Counted from the stretch's first letter, positions 1 through 8,109 are shown. The stretch is 20,627 nucleotides of DNA from an uncultured bacterium (GCA_938091145.1 CALKMS010000152.1:1-20627); one strand, 5' to 3'. Notes: generated from the sequence alone by a model not told the origin. Numbers and translations are program-made.

Positions 1-105
1 CAGCACCAAGAGATAGTAAAGGGAACCACTTCCAACCAAAATGAGAGTTAAAGTTGGAGAAAAAAGGAAATCTAGGAAGGCTTTTGTTTTCTCCTTTACT
101 TTCAT
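1..105 (-). CDS. 5' end of a membrane protein gene, cut by window edge
   Basis: Reading leftwards from an ATG at 105 (or the adjacent in-frame ATG at 108) there is an open frame to the window edge, about 35 codons. It begins MKVKEKTKAFLDF and continues into a hydrophobic stretch (roughly residues 13-35) that looks like a signal anchor or first membrane segment. The start overlaps the stop of the DUF2318 gene in the same ATGA style seen between the other genes of this operon, so it is probably the next operon member. The function cannot be told from this fragment. In related DUF2318/FtsX loci the following genes are sometimes thioredoxin-like proteins, but nothing here shows that. Confidence 0.6.
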   Translation of the reverse strand, partial: MKVKEKTKAFLDFLFSPTLTLILVGSGSLYYLLVL

Positions 106-1448
106 CATCGGTTGTTTTTTACCCATTCCCTAAAAGCTGAATTTGCTTCTAACACTATCTTTCCCTTTTTGATCTTGAATTTCAAAGGAATAGGATTACA
201 CCCTCCCGGGCTACCCACTGTGTCGATAGGAATCGGCGTTCCACAGTAAAGACAAAACAAGTCCTTTCCCAGTTGAGCATAGCCATCAGGGGGACATATT
301 AAACAATCATCGAGGCAAACAGCAGTTTTTCCATCAGGTTTTCTGATCGCCAGCAACCTCACTGTCTGGTCCCGATAGTTAAAAGAGTAGCGATGTTCCA
401 TCAAGTCGTCCAGTTCGCCGGAGAAAAAAGAAACTTTTCCTTGTCTATCAACCACCAGTAGTTTAGGTTCGGGAAAGTAAAGTGATTTCCCAGAAGAATA
501 GGAGTTATAAGCGGCCAAAGAAAAAAGGATCCAGCTCACAAATATGAATCGCGTTGAGTAAATTCTTCGACTTCTAAGTTCTGCTTTGAATTTCCGTCTC
601 TCTGCTGGGCTTTTAGCTTCGGAAAATGGAGGATAAGGCAGAAAATAAGTTCGCATAAAAACCCACAAACCCAAAGCGAGGACCAGCAAAAGATTGAAAA
701 TTAAACCGGTTTCCTTCCGGAAAGCCAGAGCCACCAGCTTCCAAAAGCTTTCTCTCAAAAAAGGATGATCAGGAAAAACCAAAAAAACAATCAACCAATG
801 AACGCAGTCATGAAGTAAACGTGCCGCAATCACCTCCAGAGATGAAAAAAGCTCAGGGCGGAAAAAGCTCCTCAAACCAACAATGAGATAAACTAAAACC
901 GGAAAAGTGAGCACTGGCGCTTGAACCCGCTCTAAAAATTCAAACAAATAAATCACAACTAGCCTAAAAGCCAAAAGCCACAAAAAACTAAAACCTAAAA
1001 AAACTGCCGCTCCCAAGTAGTAAGGATAGTCAGTCATTTTTAAAAAAGACTGTGACTGAAGCTTAAGGCAAAGGTCAAAGCCTTCAAAACCAACAAAAAC
1101 CACCCCGGTCATAAAAAGCAAGCTATAAATCAAAAAGCGGGGCTTCAGCTGATCAAGGCGTTCCCTGCCTTCTAACATTTCCGCTATTAATGAAGACAAG
1201 AAAACAAGAATTAAAAGTCCGCCACGAAATATAAGTTCAGCCTTGGTTAACCAGGCTTTCAGTTGATAGGCAAAAGGCATTTGAAGCAAGTTAAGCAAAA
1301 AGCCAAGCAAAAACCCGAAAGAAGCGCCAAGAGCTAAGAGAAAAAAAAGTCGCCTGTCTCGTTGATTTTTGAAATACAGGTAGCTAAAACTTAATAGAAG
1401 ACAGAACTCAAAAGCTCGGCTAAGAGCCAGGGTAATTGTTTCCTTCAT
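105..1448 (-). CDS. Polytopic membrane protein with C-terminal DUF2318 cysteine domain
   Basis: The protein has 447 residues. Residues 1 to about 318 hold roughly eight or nine hydrophobic membrane segments. The C-terminal 120 residues form a soluble domain with the DUF2318 signature: a C-x3-C-x2-C cluster (CLDDCLIC) followed by PPDGY, then a CLYC pair, then GGCNPI. Six conserved cysteines suggest an Fe-S or other metal centre outside the membrane (family knowledge plus inference). DUF2318 proteins occur beside FtsX-type permeases and an ABC ATPase in iron-uptake loci such as Campylobacter cj1660-cj1663, and the same partners lie directly upstream here. The ATG overlaps the stop of the ATPase gene by four bases, so translation is probably coupled; there is no clear Shine-Dalgarno. 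I do not see the REXXE motif of FTR1 iron permeases in the membrane part. A role in metal or iron handling or redox is likely; the exact reaction is unknown. Confidence 0.8.
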   Translation of the reverse strand: MKETITLALSRAFEFCLLLSFSYLYFKNQRDRRLFFLLALGASFGFLLGFLLNLLQMPFAYQLKAWLTKAELIFRGGLLILVFLSSLIAEMLEGRERLDQLKPRFLIYSLLFMTGVVFVGFEGFDLCLKLQSQSFLKMTDYPYYLGAAVFLGFSFLWLLAFRLVVIYLFEFLERVQAPVLTFPVLVYLIVGLRSFFRPELFSSLEVIAARLLHDCVHWLIVFLVFPDHPFLRESFWKLVALAFRKETGLIFNLLLVLALGLWVFMRTYFLPYPPFSEAKSPAERRKFKAELRSRRIYSTRFIFVSWILFSLAAYNSYSSGKSLYFPEPKLLVVDRQGKVSFFSGELDDLMEHRYSFNYRDQTVRLLAIRKPDGKTAVCLDDCLICPPDGYAQLGKDLFCLYCGTPIPIDTVGSPGGCNPIPLKFKIKKGKIVLEANSAFREWVKNNR

Positions 1449-2149
1449 CTTTTTCGGCCCCGACTTTTCTGAACAAGAAAGTCGTCAACAACCTTTCCGT
1501 CTTCAAGTTGAACAATTCTCTCTCCCCAGCGAGCTACCCAGGGATCGTGAGTTACCAAAACAATGGTGAAATTGCTTTCCTGATGCAACTTGCTAAGCAA
1601 ATTCAAGACCAGTTCAGAGTTTTTACGGTCTAAGTTGCCAGTGGGCTCGTCAGCCAACAACAGGCCAGGATTATTAATTAAAGCTCGAGCAATGCAAACG
1701 CGCTGCTGTTCTCCACCTGAAAGTTCCCGAGGATAGCGGTTAATCTTATCGGCTAAACCTACCTTAATCAAGCTGTCAATCGCTTCAGCTTCGTCTGGGA
1801 GGCTGTGAATAAACTGAGCTAACATCACGTTTTCCAGAGCTGTCAGATAAGGTATCAGGTGGTGCTGCTGAAAAATCAAGCCAATTTTTTCTCGGCGGAA
1901 CTGTAAAAGCTGGTTATCGGATAAAGAGAAGATATCAACGCCGCCAATTTTAACCTTTCCGCGAGTGGGCTTAATCAAGCCAGCAATTAAAGAAAGAAGG
2001 GTGGTTTTTCCGCTGCCAGAAGGACCCATAACGGTTAGCCATTGCCCTTGAGGAACTGTAAGCTTTACTTCTCTTAAAGCTTTTACCTCGCCATATTCCT
2101 TGCTTAAGCGAATTATTTCCAGATATCCTTTCCTTTTCATTTTTCTCAC
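1445..2149 (-). CDS. ABC transporter ATP-binding protein, MacB/LolD type
   Basis: This 234-residue nucleotide-binding subunit has all the expected motifs in order: Walker A GPSGSGKTT (42-50), Q-loop Q94, signature LSGGEQQR (143-150), Walker B LLLADEP (163-169) and switch histidine H201. Length and sequence fit the MacB/LolD/FtsE class, which works with FtsX-like permeases in mechanotransmission rather than classical substrate translocation. Its partners are the two permeases just upstream. The start is a GTG at 2149 overlapping the stop of the preceding permease, with AAGG four bases upstream; an in-frame ATG at 2140 is an alternative. The substrate is not visible from this subunit. The DUF2318 neighbour points to iron or redox-linked transport, which is inference. 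Confidence 0.93.
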   Translation of the reverse strand: MRKMKRKGYLEIIRLSKEYGEVKALREVKLTVPQGQWLTVMGPSGSGKTTLLSLIAGLIKPTRGKVKIGGVDIFSLSDNQLLQFRREKIGLIFQQHHLIPYLTALENVMLAQFIHSLPDEAEAIDSLIKVGLADKINRYPRELSGGEQQRVCIARALINNPGLLLADEPTGNLDRKNSELVLNLLSKLHQESNFTIVLVTHDPWVARWGERIVQLEDGKVVDDFLVQKSRGRKR

Positions 2150-3300
2150 TGACCCTTCAAAACCAGGGCCGGCTCAACCCGAAAAATCAAACGAAGCGGC
2201 CAGATTGACGAAACCAAAACAATTGAGAAGCTAGCCAAAAACGAAGTGGGCATTGACCACCAATCAAATGGCACCCAGAGAGAAAAAACCGAAAGGGCAA
2301 AAGCCTCTGTCAAAACCCAGCCCAGGAAAAAACCAGCTAGAGAAGCAAAGAAAGCTAAGAAGCAAGCCTCTAATAAAAAAAGTCCAGTGACAAATGCGTT
2401 TGACCCTCCAATGGATTTTAAAAGTCCGATTTCCCGCCAGCGCTCAACCACAGTGATACTGGTAGTGTTGGCAACACTAATGGAAGTGGCTACCATAACG
2501 AAAATTGTTACCAGAAAAAGCAACATTTCCACCTTAATAACAATATTTTCCTCTCTTTTGACTACCTGCTGAAGAGTGAGAATTTTTAGCTCAGGGAAGT
2601 CATTTTTTAATTCTTTTTCAAAAAAATCTATTTTTGAAGTTGGCTCAACTCTTAGCAAAACCTGACTGGCCACGTCATTAACCCCCAGCCAAGAAGACAG
2701 AGCCTCCCGATCTAGCAGAAGAGTACTTTCTTCAAAGCTTCCGCTTTCAGCTATCCCAACAATTTTTAAATTAAATTTCTTTTTGCCCATTTCAAAACCA
2801 ACCTGCTGTCCGATCTTCCAACCAAACCTTTTAGCAATTTGGCTACCAGCCAAAACCTCTCCTTTTTCTGGCCAGGAGCGACCTTCAATTTTCCAGAATT
2901 GTGAAGCGTTTTGAAAAGCCTCTCTTTCCGTTCCCAAAAACGTTACAGGCTGGCTTTGATAATAGCCTCGCGCTAAAAGTTGGAAGTTCGCTTCTTTTAC
3001 TAATGGGTTCTGTTTAAAATACTTCTTTAGCGCTTTAATATTGAGAAAACCACTATCGGCAACCAGACCTAAAGACAAGCCAGCCGAACCAGCCTCTTGG
3101 GAAAAAGGGGAAACAATAAGGTTTGCTCCATAGGCTCTGAGTTCCCTACCAAGCCCCATCCTTGCCCCTCTAGGGAAAACAAGAAAAACAGTAGATAAAG
3201 CAGAAGCTAAAGTCAGGGAAATCATCAGCAAAAAAGTGCGGCTTTTTTTTCTCGCTAATGACTTAAAGGTTACTTTTAACAGCCAGCGAAGCCTCTCCAC
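2146..3300 (-). CDS. FtsX/MacB-type ABC permease (second)
   Basis: About 384 residues with the MacB-like plan: a short basic N-terminus, membrane segment 1 (about 22-45), a large extracytoplasmic domain (about 46-250), then three C-terminal membrane segments (about 255-285, 305-330, 350-375). Shared family patterns include RELRAYGANLIVSP after the first segment and ERWREIGLLKSIGGS in the cytosolic loop before the third, the coupling region for the ATPase. I chose the GTG at 3300 because AAAGG lies six bases upstream; a TTG at 3306 is in frame but directly abuts that site. The gene overlaps its neighbours by a few bases. It is paralogous to the permease encoded just upstream, so the two probably form a heterodimer with the ATPase. 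Confidence 0.9.
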   Translation of the reverse strand: MERLRWLLKVTFKSLARKKSRTFLLMISLTLASALSTVFLVFPRGARMGLGRELRAYGANLIVSPFSQEAGSAGLSLGLVADSGFLNIKALKKYFKQNPLVKEANFQLLARGYYQSQPVTFLGTEREAFQNASQFWKIEGRSWPEKGEVLAGSQIAKRFGWKIGQQVGFEMGKKKFNLKIVGIAESGSFEESTLLLDREALSSWLGVNDVASQVLLRVEPTSKIDFFEKELKNDFPELKILTLQQVVKREENIVIKVEMLLFLVTIFVMVATSISVANTTSITVVERWREIGLLKSIGGSNAFVTGLFLLEACFLAFFASLAGFFLGWVLTEAFALSVFSLWVPFDWWSMPTSFLASFSIVLVSSIWPLRLIFRVEPALVLKGQ

Positions 3301-3302
3301 TA

Positions 3303-4523
3303 TCAACCTTTCAAAACCACGCCTGGCTCAAAAGAAAGAGCTTTTTTCAAAGGAAACAGAAAGCCCAGAAAATTAACCACCAGCGAGACAACCAAAGAAA
3401 GCAAGAAAAGAGAAGTTTTTCCTTCAAATGGGGTCCCAAAAACCAGTTGATTGATTGAATCAGCCAATAAAATGCCGGCCAAATAGCCACTCAAGCCACC
3501 GGTCAAGCCAAGAAAGAAAGCCTCCGAAAGAAACAGTCGCCCAATCCATCGTTTGCTGGCTCCCAAAGCTTTAAGTAATGCCACTTCATCTTCTCTTCGC
3601 ATCATTCCAGCCATTACAGTTGAAGCCACTGCTACAATGCTTCCCAAAAGAGAAAGCAGAGTCAGAGTCAAAAAAACTAACTGGAACTTTGAAAGCACCT
3701 TCCCTTCTGTTTCCACCACCTGCCATACTGGCCGCGCCGAGCTCCCGCAAACGACTTCTTCAATTTGTTTAGCTACAGCTGGCGGATAGGCTGTGCAATA
3801 CCATTTTTCGAACTCTCGGCGGGTCATTGTTTTGGGATCACGACGTCCAAACTCATCTAAAGGAACAGTCACTGCACTAACTAGAATATTTGAAACTTTT
3901 CCTTCAGCACCGAAAAGATGCTGAGCCTTTTTAAGCGGTAAAAAAAGCTGTTCATCCTCATAGCCACCTGCTTCAATTATCCCGACCAACCTAACCTCGA
4001 TTTCCTTTTGCCGACTCGATAGGACAAGTTTGTCGCCGGGTTTCAGGCCAAGTTGAAAAGCAAGCGAACTGCCGATTACCGCCAGCTCGCCTTGGTCTCC
4101 CTCAAAGGGCTTTCCTTTGATTCTTGCTCCTCGATTAAGAGTTAAAAGCCCGGCTACAAACTTATTTCCCTCGGGAGTTAAAAACTCTTTTTTTAGCCAG
4201 GTGCCCGCTACTAAAACTTTTTTTCCAGCTGGCTTTACTTCGGCAAAACCATAAAGATAAGGATTTATTCCTACAATATTATGTCGCCAAAAAATAGTTT
4301 TGATTTTATAAACATCTTCCTCCTTTAAATAACCGCTGCTTGCGGGTTGGACTATAATATTAGCCCCATACTTCCTTAGCTCCCGGGAAACATTCGCCGA
4401 AGCTTCAAAATAAACTCCTATCAATCCGGCCACCATAGCAGTTCCGGTAACAGCTGAAAGAAAAGCCAAGAAAAAAAGAAGTTTTTGGCGCTTCAGAGAA
4501 GCCAAAAAAAGCCTAAGCCACAC
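3303..4523 (-). CDS. FtsX/MacB-type ABC permease (first)
   Basis: The protein has 406 residues and the same topology as the second permease: one N-terminal membrane segment (about 13-40), a large external domain, and three C-terminal segments. It carries the matching signatures RELRKYGANIIVQP near residue 46 and RREDEVALLKALGASK in the coupling loop. The external domain holds two cysteines (in WYCTAYPP and VVCGSS) that the other permease lacks. The start is a GTG at 4523, the first gene of the operon after a 50-base gap, with AAGGAG eleven bases upstream. A TTGAC-N4-GTCAA inverted repeat lies in that gap. With the second permease, the ATPase and the DUF2318 protein it makes up a probable membrane complex. 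Confidence 0.9.
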   Translation of the reverse strand: MWLRLFLASLKRQKLLFFLAFLSAVTGTAMVAGLIGVYFEASANVSRELRKYGANIIVQPASSGYLKEEDVYKIKTIFWRHNIVGINPYLYGFAEVKPAGKKVLVAGTWLKKEFLTPEGNKFVAGLLTLNRGARIKGKPFEGDQGELAVIGSSLAFQLGLKPGDKLVLSSRQKEIEVRLVGIIEAGGYEDEQLFLPLKKAQHLFGAEGKVSNILVSAVTVPLDEFGRRDPKTMTRREFEKWYCTAYPPAVAKQIEEVVCGSSARPVWQVVETEGKVLSKFQLVFLTLTLLSLLGSIVAVASTVMAGMMRREDEVALLKALGASKRWIGRLFLSEAFFLGLTGGLSGYLAGILLADSINQLVFGTPFEGKTSLFLLSLVVSLVVNFLGFLFPLKKALSFEPGVVLKG

Positions 4524-4538
4524 CTTCTACAACTCTCC

Positions 4539-4552
4539 TTGACCAACGTCAA
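4539..4552. promoter_or_regulatory. TTGAC-N4-GTCAA inverted repeat ahead of the transporter operon
   Basis: The 14-base sequence TTGACCAACGTCAA has two 5-base arms that are exact reverse complements. It sits in the only gap (4524-4573) before the permease operon and just upstream of its Shine-Dalgarno. It could be an operator or part of a promoter. It does not resemble a Fur box. The arms are short and chance is a real possibility. Confidence 0.25.
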
Positions 4553-4573
4553 CAATTCGCACCAGGATCGCAA

Positions 4574-5305
4574 TTAGTTCCTTAATTTCCTCCAGAGCCA
4601 TTCCTTCTCCTTTAGTGCGAGAAAAGGCTGGATTTCCTGTCCCAAGAACAATTGAGGGCGCTCCCGGGGCAACGAGTCAAGAAGCTTCGCTCTAGCCTGC
4701 GTAAAAAGACCAGGGGCGACAAAGGCTTTCGCATCCCGCCAGGATTTCTCAACCAAGCGACCAACCCAACCTTTTTTATCCAACTCAAAAGGCAGTAAAA
4801 CTTTGTCTATTTTTAAAAAAACTTTTTCTTTAGACACGTTGTCTTCAAGAGCCTCTAAAATAAGATTTGTTGACTTGAAAACAATTGCCTCCTCAGCTTC
4901 ATCTTTAAGAGTTTGAGCGCTTTCTTTTTCCCCTTCTCCGCCAACCACAAAAACCACTTTGACTGGAGACCTTGACAGAAAAAGAGCCACTAACAAGATA
5001 GCAACGTGCCCTTTTAAGTTCAAGGCGCCAGCACCAAAAACCCGTCCTTCCCTTACTAAAAAACCGACAGGTTCCCCGGCAAAAGGAAAGTTATCGACAG
5101 ATAAAGCTATCAGCAAACTACTCTCGCCTCTATCAGCTATTAAATTTGATCGATTCTCAGTAACCTTCTGAGAAGAAACTCTAAAACCAAACTTGACCAA
5201 TTCATCTCTCAAAAAAACCGTAGATCTAACTCTTTACCAGCAAGGACAGGAAAAGCTAGCCAACTTCCTTAAAATTTCCCGCCCTCCATATTCATATTTA
5301 AACAT
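4574..5305 (-). pseudogene. Degenerate M20-type metallopeptidase with in-frame stop
   Basis: The frame opens at an ATG at 5305 that overlaps the end of acpS and reads REILRKLASF, an M20 N-terminus. It meets TAA at 5236-5234 (codon 24) and then continues in the same frame with VFLRDELVKFGF, again M20-like. The spacing between the two blocks is what M20 proteins show, and a single G-to-T change in a GAA codon would create this stop. An open stretch from TTG 5212 gives 212 residues but lacks a convincing ribosome site. Counting from 5305, metal-ligand motifs are altered: HxD reads SVD (69-71), the bridging Asp is Asn96 in GAGALNLKG, the catalytic EE region is GGEGEKES, the EPTNL motif reads KSTNL, and the final AH is AL (230-231). 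The lid/dimerisation domain is missing: about 240 codons against the usual 350-400. It is a relic or a non-enzymatic derivative. Confidence 0.65.
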
Positions 5306-5741
5306 TCTTAAAAAGTGCTTCACTAAACCCAGCCGATTCAGAGTTGAGATCAGCTTCATGCTTTCGGCGAGCCAAAGCAATACAGGAAGCAACAGCGTTG
5401 TAACGAGTGAAAGAGAGGGAAAGATAAATCTCCTCAATTCCCATTTTTTCGGCTAATTCTCGAGCTTTTCCCATTAAATTAACTTTTGGTTTGCCATTTT
5501 TTAGCCTCTCAACTTCAATATCCCTAAAAGAAAAGCCGTTTATTCCAGTACCCAGAGCTTTAGCCACTGCTTCTTTGGCCGCAAAGCGCAAGGCAAAATG
5601 AGATGCTGGACGAGGTTTTTTTAAACAATAACTCTTTTCCTTTGAAGTAAAAATTCTATCCACAAACTTAGGAAAACGCTGAACAACTTGCTCAATACGG
5701 TCAATCTCAATTATATCGACACCAAACCCTTTAATAACCAT
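5298..5741 (-). CDS. acpS: Holo-[acyl-carrier-protein] synthase
   Basis: AcpS transfers the 4'-phosphopantetheine arm from CoA to a serine of acyl carrier protein, activating it for fatty-acid synthesis in the cytosol. The 147-residue protein begins MVIKGFGVDIIEIDRIE, with the Mg-binding aspartate of the VDI motif, and has the second signature RFAAKEAVAKALGTGI with its conserved glutamate. Family members usually have 120-130 residues; the extra length is a C-terminal tail after the LSFTRYNAVASCIA strand. The start ATG has no Shine-Dalgarno, but a TATAAT lies nine bases upstream, which suggests a leaderless transcript. In Actinobacteria acpS lies downstream of glmS as it does here, though here a divergently transcribed cytochrome gene separates them. 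Confidence 0.95.
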   Translation of the reverse strand: MVIKGFGVDIIEIDRIEQVVQRFPKFVDRIFTSKEKSYCLKKPRPASHFALRFAAKEAVAKALGTGINGFSFRDIEVERLKNGKPKVNLMGKARELAEKMGIEEIYLSLSFTRYNAVASCIALARRKHEADLNSESAGFSEALFKNV

Positions 5742-5750
5742 TTTTTTATT

Positions 5751-5756
5751 ATTATA
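5751..5756 (-). promoter_or_regulatory. Putative acpS -10 element (leaderless)
   Basis: TATAAT lies nine bases before the acpS ATG. A transcript starting 6-7 bases after it would have only two or three untranslated bases. No good -35 is seen at 16-18 bases; TTGAGA is present only at a 21-base spacing. Moderate support from the perfect -10 match and the absence of a Shine-Dalgarno. Confidence 0.5.
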
Positions 5757-5852
5757 ACCCTTCTTTTGTTTTTTTTATCTCAATTAGATAAAATGCACTA
5801 ACCAAAGCCAAGAAATTTTTAAGCAGTCAGGTATGATTTTCTCATCTGTCAC

Positions 5853-5879
5853 TTGAAAAAAAGTGTTTTCTATTACAAT
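5853..5879 (+). promoter_or_regulatory. Putative promoter of the cytochrome c gene
   Basis: TTGAAA (5853-5858) and TACAAT (5874-5879) are separated by 15 bases, slightly short. The -10 is nine bases before the ATG at 5889, mirroring acpS, so the mRNA could be leaderless, in line with the lack of a Shine-Dalgarno. An alternative upstream pair is TTGTTT (5767-5772) and TAAAAT (5789-5794). Confidence 0.35.
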
Positions 5880-5888
5880 AATGCATTT

Positions 5889-6260
5889 ATGAAAATTATT
5901 GTCTCTAAATTAACAAAGGGAGCCGTCTTTTCTTTTCTAACCCTCGTTTTGCTCTTCCTGTTGCTTAGTGGATGTACTCCAAACCCTAAGTTGGTCATAG
6001 AAGAAGAAAAGGTTAAAAAGGGCCAGGAGATATTTATTAAAAACTGCAGTTCTTGCCATGGAAAAAGTGGCGAGGGAAAAATTGGTCCTCCGCTTGCCTC
6101 ACCCAAAATAGCCAAGGCTATTAAAAAAGCTGAAGAAGGTAGCGAGGTGGAAATAACCATCCTTAAAGGAAAAGGTAAAATGCCATCTTTTGAGGAAAAA
6201 CTCACCCACCAAGAAGTTCACAGCTTGCTTTCTTATTTGATGTCCCTTCAGAAAAAATAA
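5889..6260 (+). CDS. Mono-haem cytochrome c lipoprotein
   Basis: This 123-residue protein has a positively charged N-terminus, a hydrophobic signal segment (about 11-27) and a lipobox LSGC with C29 as the acylated cysteine, so it is probably a membrane-anchored extracytoplasmic lipoprotein. The mature part has one haem-binding motif CSSCH (53-57) and a methionine in the GKMPSF motif (M98) that fits the axial haem ligand of class I cytochromes c. The domain is about 80 residues, like cytochromes c6/c551 that carry electrons between respiratory complexes. I use the ATG at 5889; a TTG at 5853 would add 12 residues before the signal peptide. It is one of two plus-strand genes on this side of the origin, lies between convergent glmS and divergent acpS, and has no visible redox partner gene. 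It implies a respiratory chain and a cytochrome c maturation system elsewhere in the genome. Confidence 0.9.
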   Translation: MKIIVSKLTKGAVFSFLTLVLLFLLLSGCTPNPKLVIEEEKVKKGQEIFIKNCSSCHGKSGEGKIGPPLASPKIAKAIKKAEEGSEVEITILKGKGKMPSFEEKLTHQEVHSLLSYLMSLQKK

Positions 6261-6285
6261 GCCGAGCGTTTAAAAATGACTTAAA

Positions 6286-8109
6286 CTACTCAACCGTTAC
6301 ACTTTTTGCCAGGTTACGCGGCTGGTCAACATTTAATCCCCGTTTTTTAGCTATATAGTAAGCAAAAAGCTGAAGAGGAATAACCGAAACTAATGGTGAA
6401 AGCAGCTCTAAAGTTGAGGGGACCTCAATCAAGTAGTCGGCTACCCTTGAAACTTCTTCGTCACCAGGATTTACCACCGCAATCACTATTCCATCGCGAG
6501 CTTTTACTTCTTCAATGTTGCCTAAAACCTTCTCGTAAACTTCACCCTGAGTTGCCACTGCTACCACAGGAGTGTTTTCGTCGATTAAAGCAATAGGGCC
6601 GTGCTTCATCTCTCCAGCGGGATAGCCTTCAGCATGAATGTAGGAAACTTCTTTAAGTTTCAAAGCGCCTTCCAGTGCCACTGACAAGCCAGCTCCTCTG
6701 CCTAAAAAAAGGAAGTTTTGATAGCGGTAAAATTTTTCCGCTAAGTCCTTAATTTTTTCTTTTTCGGAAAGCACTTGCTCAATTTTTTTCGGAATTTTTT
6801 CGATCTCCCGATAAATCTTAAGAGTCTCATCGCAACTTAAAACACCTCTTACCTGACCTAAATATAAAGCTAAAATCGCTAGGGCGGTGATTTGAGAAGT
6901 AAGAGTCTTGGTGGCTAAAACACAGATTTCTGGCCCAGCGTGAGTGTAAATAACCCCATCCGCTTCGCGAGAAGCCGAGGAGCCAACCACATTGGTAACA
7001 GCAATTACTTTTGCTCCATTTGTTTTGGCTTGCCGCAAGCTAGCTAAAGTATCAGCCGTCTCACCTGACTGAGTGACCGCAATAACCAGAGAGTGTTTAG
7101 AAAGCAAAGGTTCGCGATAGCGAAACTCAGAGGATATTTCCACATTAGCTGGAAGCTTAGCCCAGGCTTCAATCATCAAAGCTCCAGCTAAAGAGGCATA
7201 GGAAGAGCTACCGCAAGCTACTAAAACTACTCTCTCCAGCAGTTGAATTTCTTCCGGCTGCAAATTGCTTTCATCAAGCCAAACCGTGCCATCCTCACCA
7301 ACCCGGCCGCGATAGGTTTCCCGCACCGCCTGCGGTTGTTCGTGCATCTCTTTCATCATAAAATCTTCAAAACCGCCTTTTTCGGCGGCTTCCGCTTCCC
7401 AATTAACCCGAAAAACACTCTTTTGAATTTCTTTTCCCTCGAAAGTGTAAATTCGAGCCTCATCTTTTTTTAGCTCCGCCATTTCACCATTTTCTAAAAT
7501 CAGCACTTCCCGCGTGTGCTTCAATAAAGCCGGAATGTCTGAGGCAATAAGCTTTTCGCTTGCTCCTAAGCCAATGACTAACGGGCTGTCTTGGCGAGCC
7601 ACCACCAATTTATCGGGTTCTCGCGAAGAAATTACCGCTAAAGCAAAAGAGCCCTTCAGCTTCTTAACGGTCTTTTGCAACGCTTCAAGCAAGCGTCCCT
7701 GGTAATTTTCCTCAATTAAGTGAACGATTACCTCGGTATCGGTTTGAGACTTGAAAGCGTGACCTCTTTTTTCTAAATCTTCTTTAAGAAAAAGGTAGTT
7801 TTCGATTATTCCGTTATGGACTATGGCAATTTCTCCCCGACAGTCAAGGTGAGGGTGGGCATTTTCGTCAGAAGGTCGACCGTGAGTTGCCCATCGAGTA
7901 TGGCCAATCCCCAAACCAAAACTATTCGAGGAAGGGAGGGTTGATTCCAATTCCTTAAGAAAGCCTTTTTTTTTGTACACCTTTATTTTGCCCTCTTCAA
8001 TGAGGGCTAAACCCGCTGAGTCATAACCTCGATACTCTAATTTTTTTAAACCTTCAATAATCAACGGAATAGTTTTTTTATCACCCACATAACCAACTAT
8101 GCCGCACAC
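6286..8109 (-). CDS. glmS: Glutamine--fructose-6-phosphate aminotransferase
   Basis: GlmS converts fructose-6-phosphate and glutamine to glucosamine-6-phosphate, the entry step to UDP-GlcNAc for peptidoglycan. The 607-residue length is standard. The N-terminal class II glutamine amidotransferase domain starts MCGIVGYVGD with nucleophile C2, followed by GHTRWATHG and IVHNGIIENY. Two SIS sugar-isomerase domains follow (about 290-420 and 460-590), with VACGSSSYAS, VTQSGETADT and LGRGAG motifs, and the conserved C-terminus NLAKSVTVE. The start is a GTG one base after the glmM stop, so the two genes are translationally coupled and make consecutive enzymes of one pathway. No room exists for a glmS ribozyme in this arrangement. 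Confidence 0.98.
   Translation of the reverse strand: MCGIVGYVGDKKTIPLIIEGLKKLEYRGYDSAGLALIEEGKIKVYKKKGFLKELESTLPSSNSFGLGIGHTRWATHGRPSDENAHPHLDCRGEIAIVHNGIIENYLFLKEDLEKRGHAFKSQTDTEVIVHLIEENYQGRLLEALQKTVKKLKGSFALAVISSREPDKLVVARQDSPLVIGLGASEKLIASDIPALLKHTREVLILENGEMAELKKDEARIYTFEGKEIQKSVFRVNWEAEAAEKGGFEDFMMKEMHEQPQAVRETYRGRVGEDGTVWLDESNLQPEEIQLLERVVLVACGSSSYASLAGALMIEAWAKLPANVEISSEFRYREPLLSKHSLVIAVTQSGETADTLASLRQAKTNGAKVIAVTNVVGSSASREADGVIYTHAGPEICVLATKTLTSQITALAILALYLGQVRGVLSCDETLKIYREIEKIPKKIEQVLSEKEKIKDLAEKFYRYQNFLFLGRGAGLSVALEGALKLKEVSYIHAEGYPAGEMKHGPIALIDENTPVVAVATQGEVYEKVLGNIEEVKARDGIVIAVVNPGDEEVSRVADYLIEVPSTLELLSPLVSVIPLQLFAYYIAKKRGLNVDQPRNLAKSVTVE

Noticed and set aside
105..1448. FTR1-type iron permease identity for the DUF2318 fusion.
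   Set aside because: No REXXE motifs in the membrane segments; only the C-terminal DUF2318 signature is clear.
2246..2572. Plus-strand ORF of 108 codons opposite the second permease.
   Set aside because: Low-complexity lysine-rich antisense shadow of a well-supported gene; the same holds for other antisense frames in glmS, glmM, ddl and yidC.
5234..5236. Stop-codon recoding in the M20-like gene.
   Set aside because: TAA is not a codon known for selenocysteine or pyrrolysine, no recoding structure is visible, and the catalytic ligands are lost anyway, so decay is simpler.
6264..6290. GTTTAA/TTAAAC inverted repeat between the cytochrome and glmS genes as terminator.
   Set aside because: The stem is 6 bp, AT-only apart from one pair, and has no T-run on either strand.
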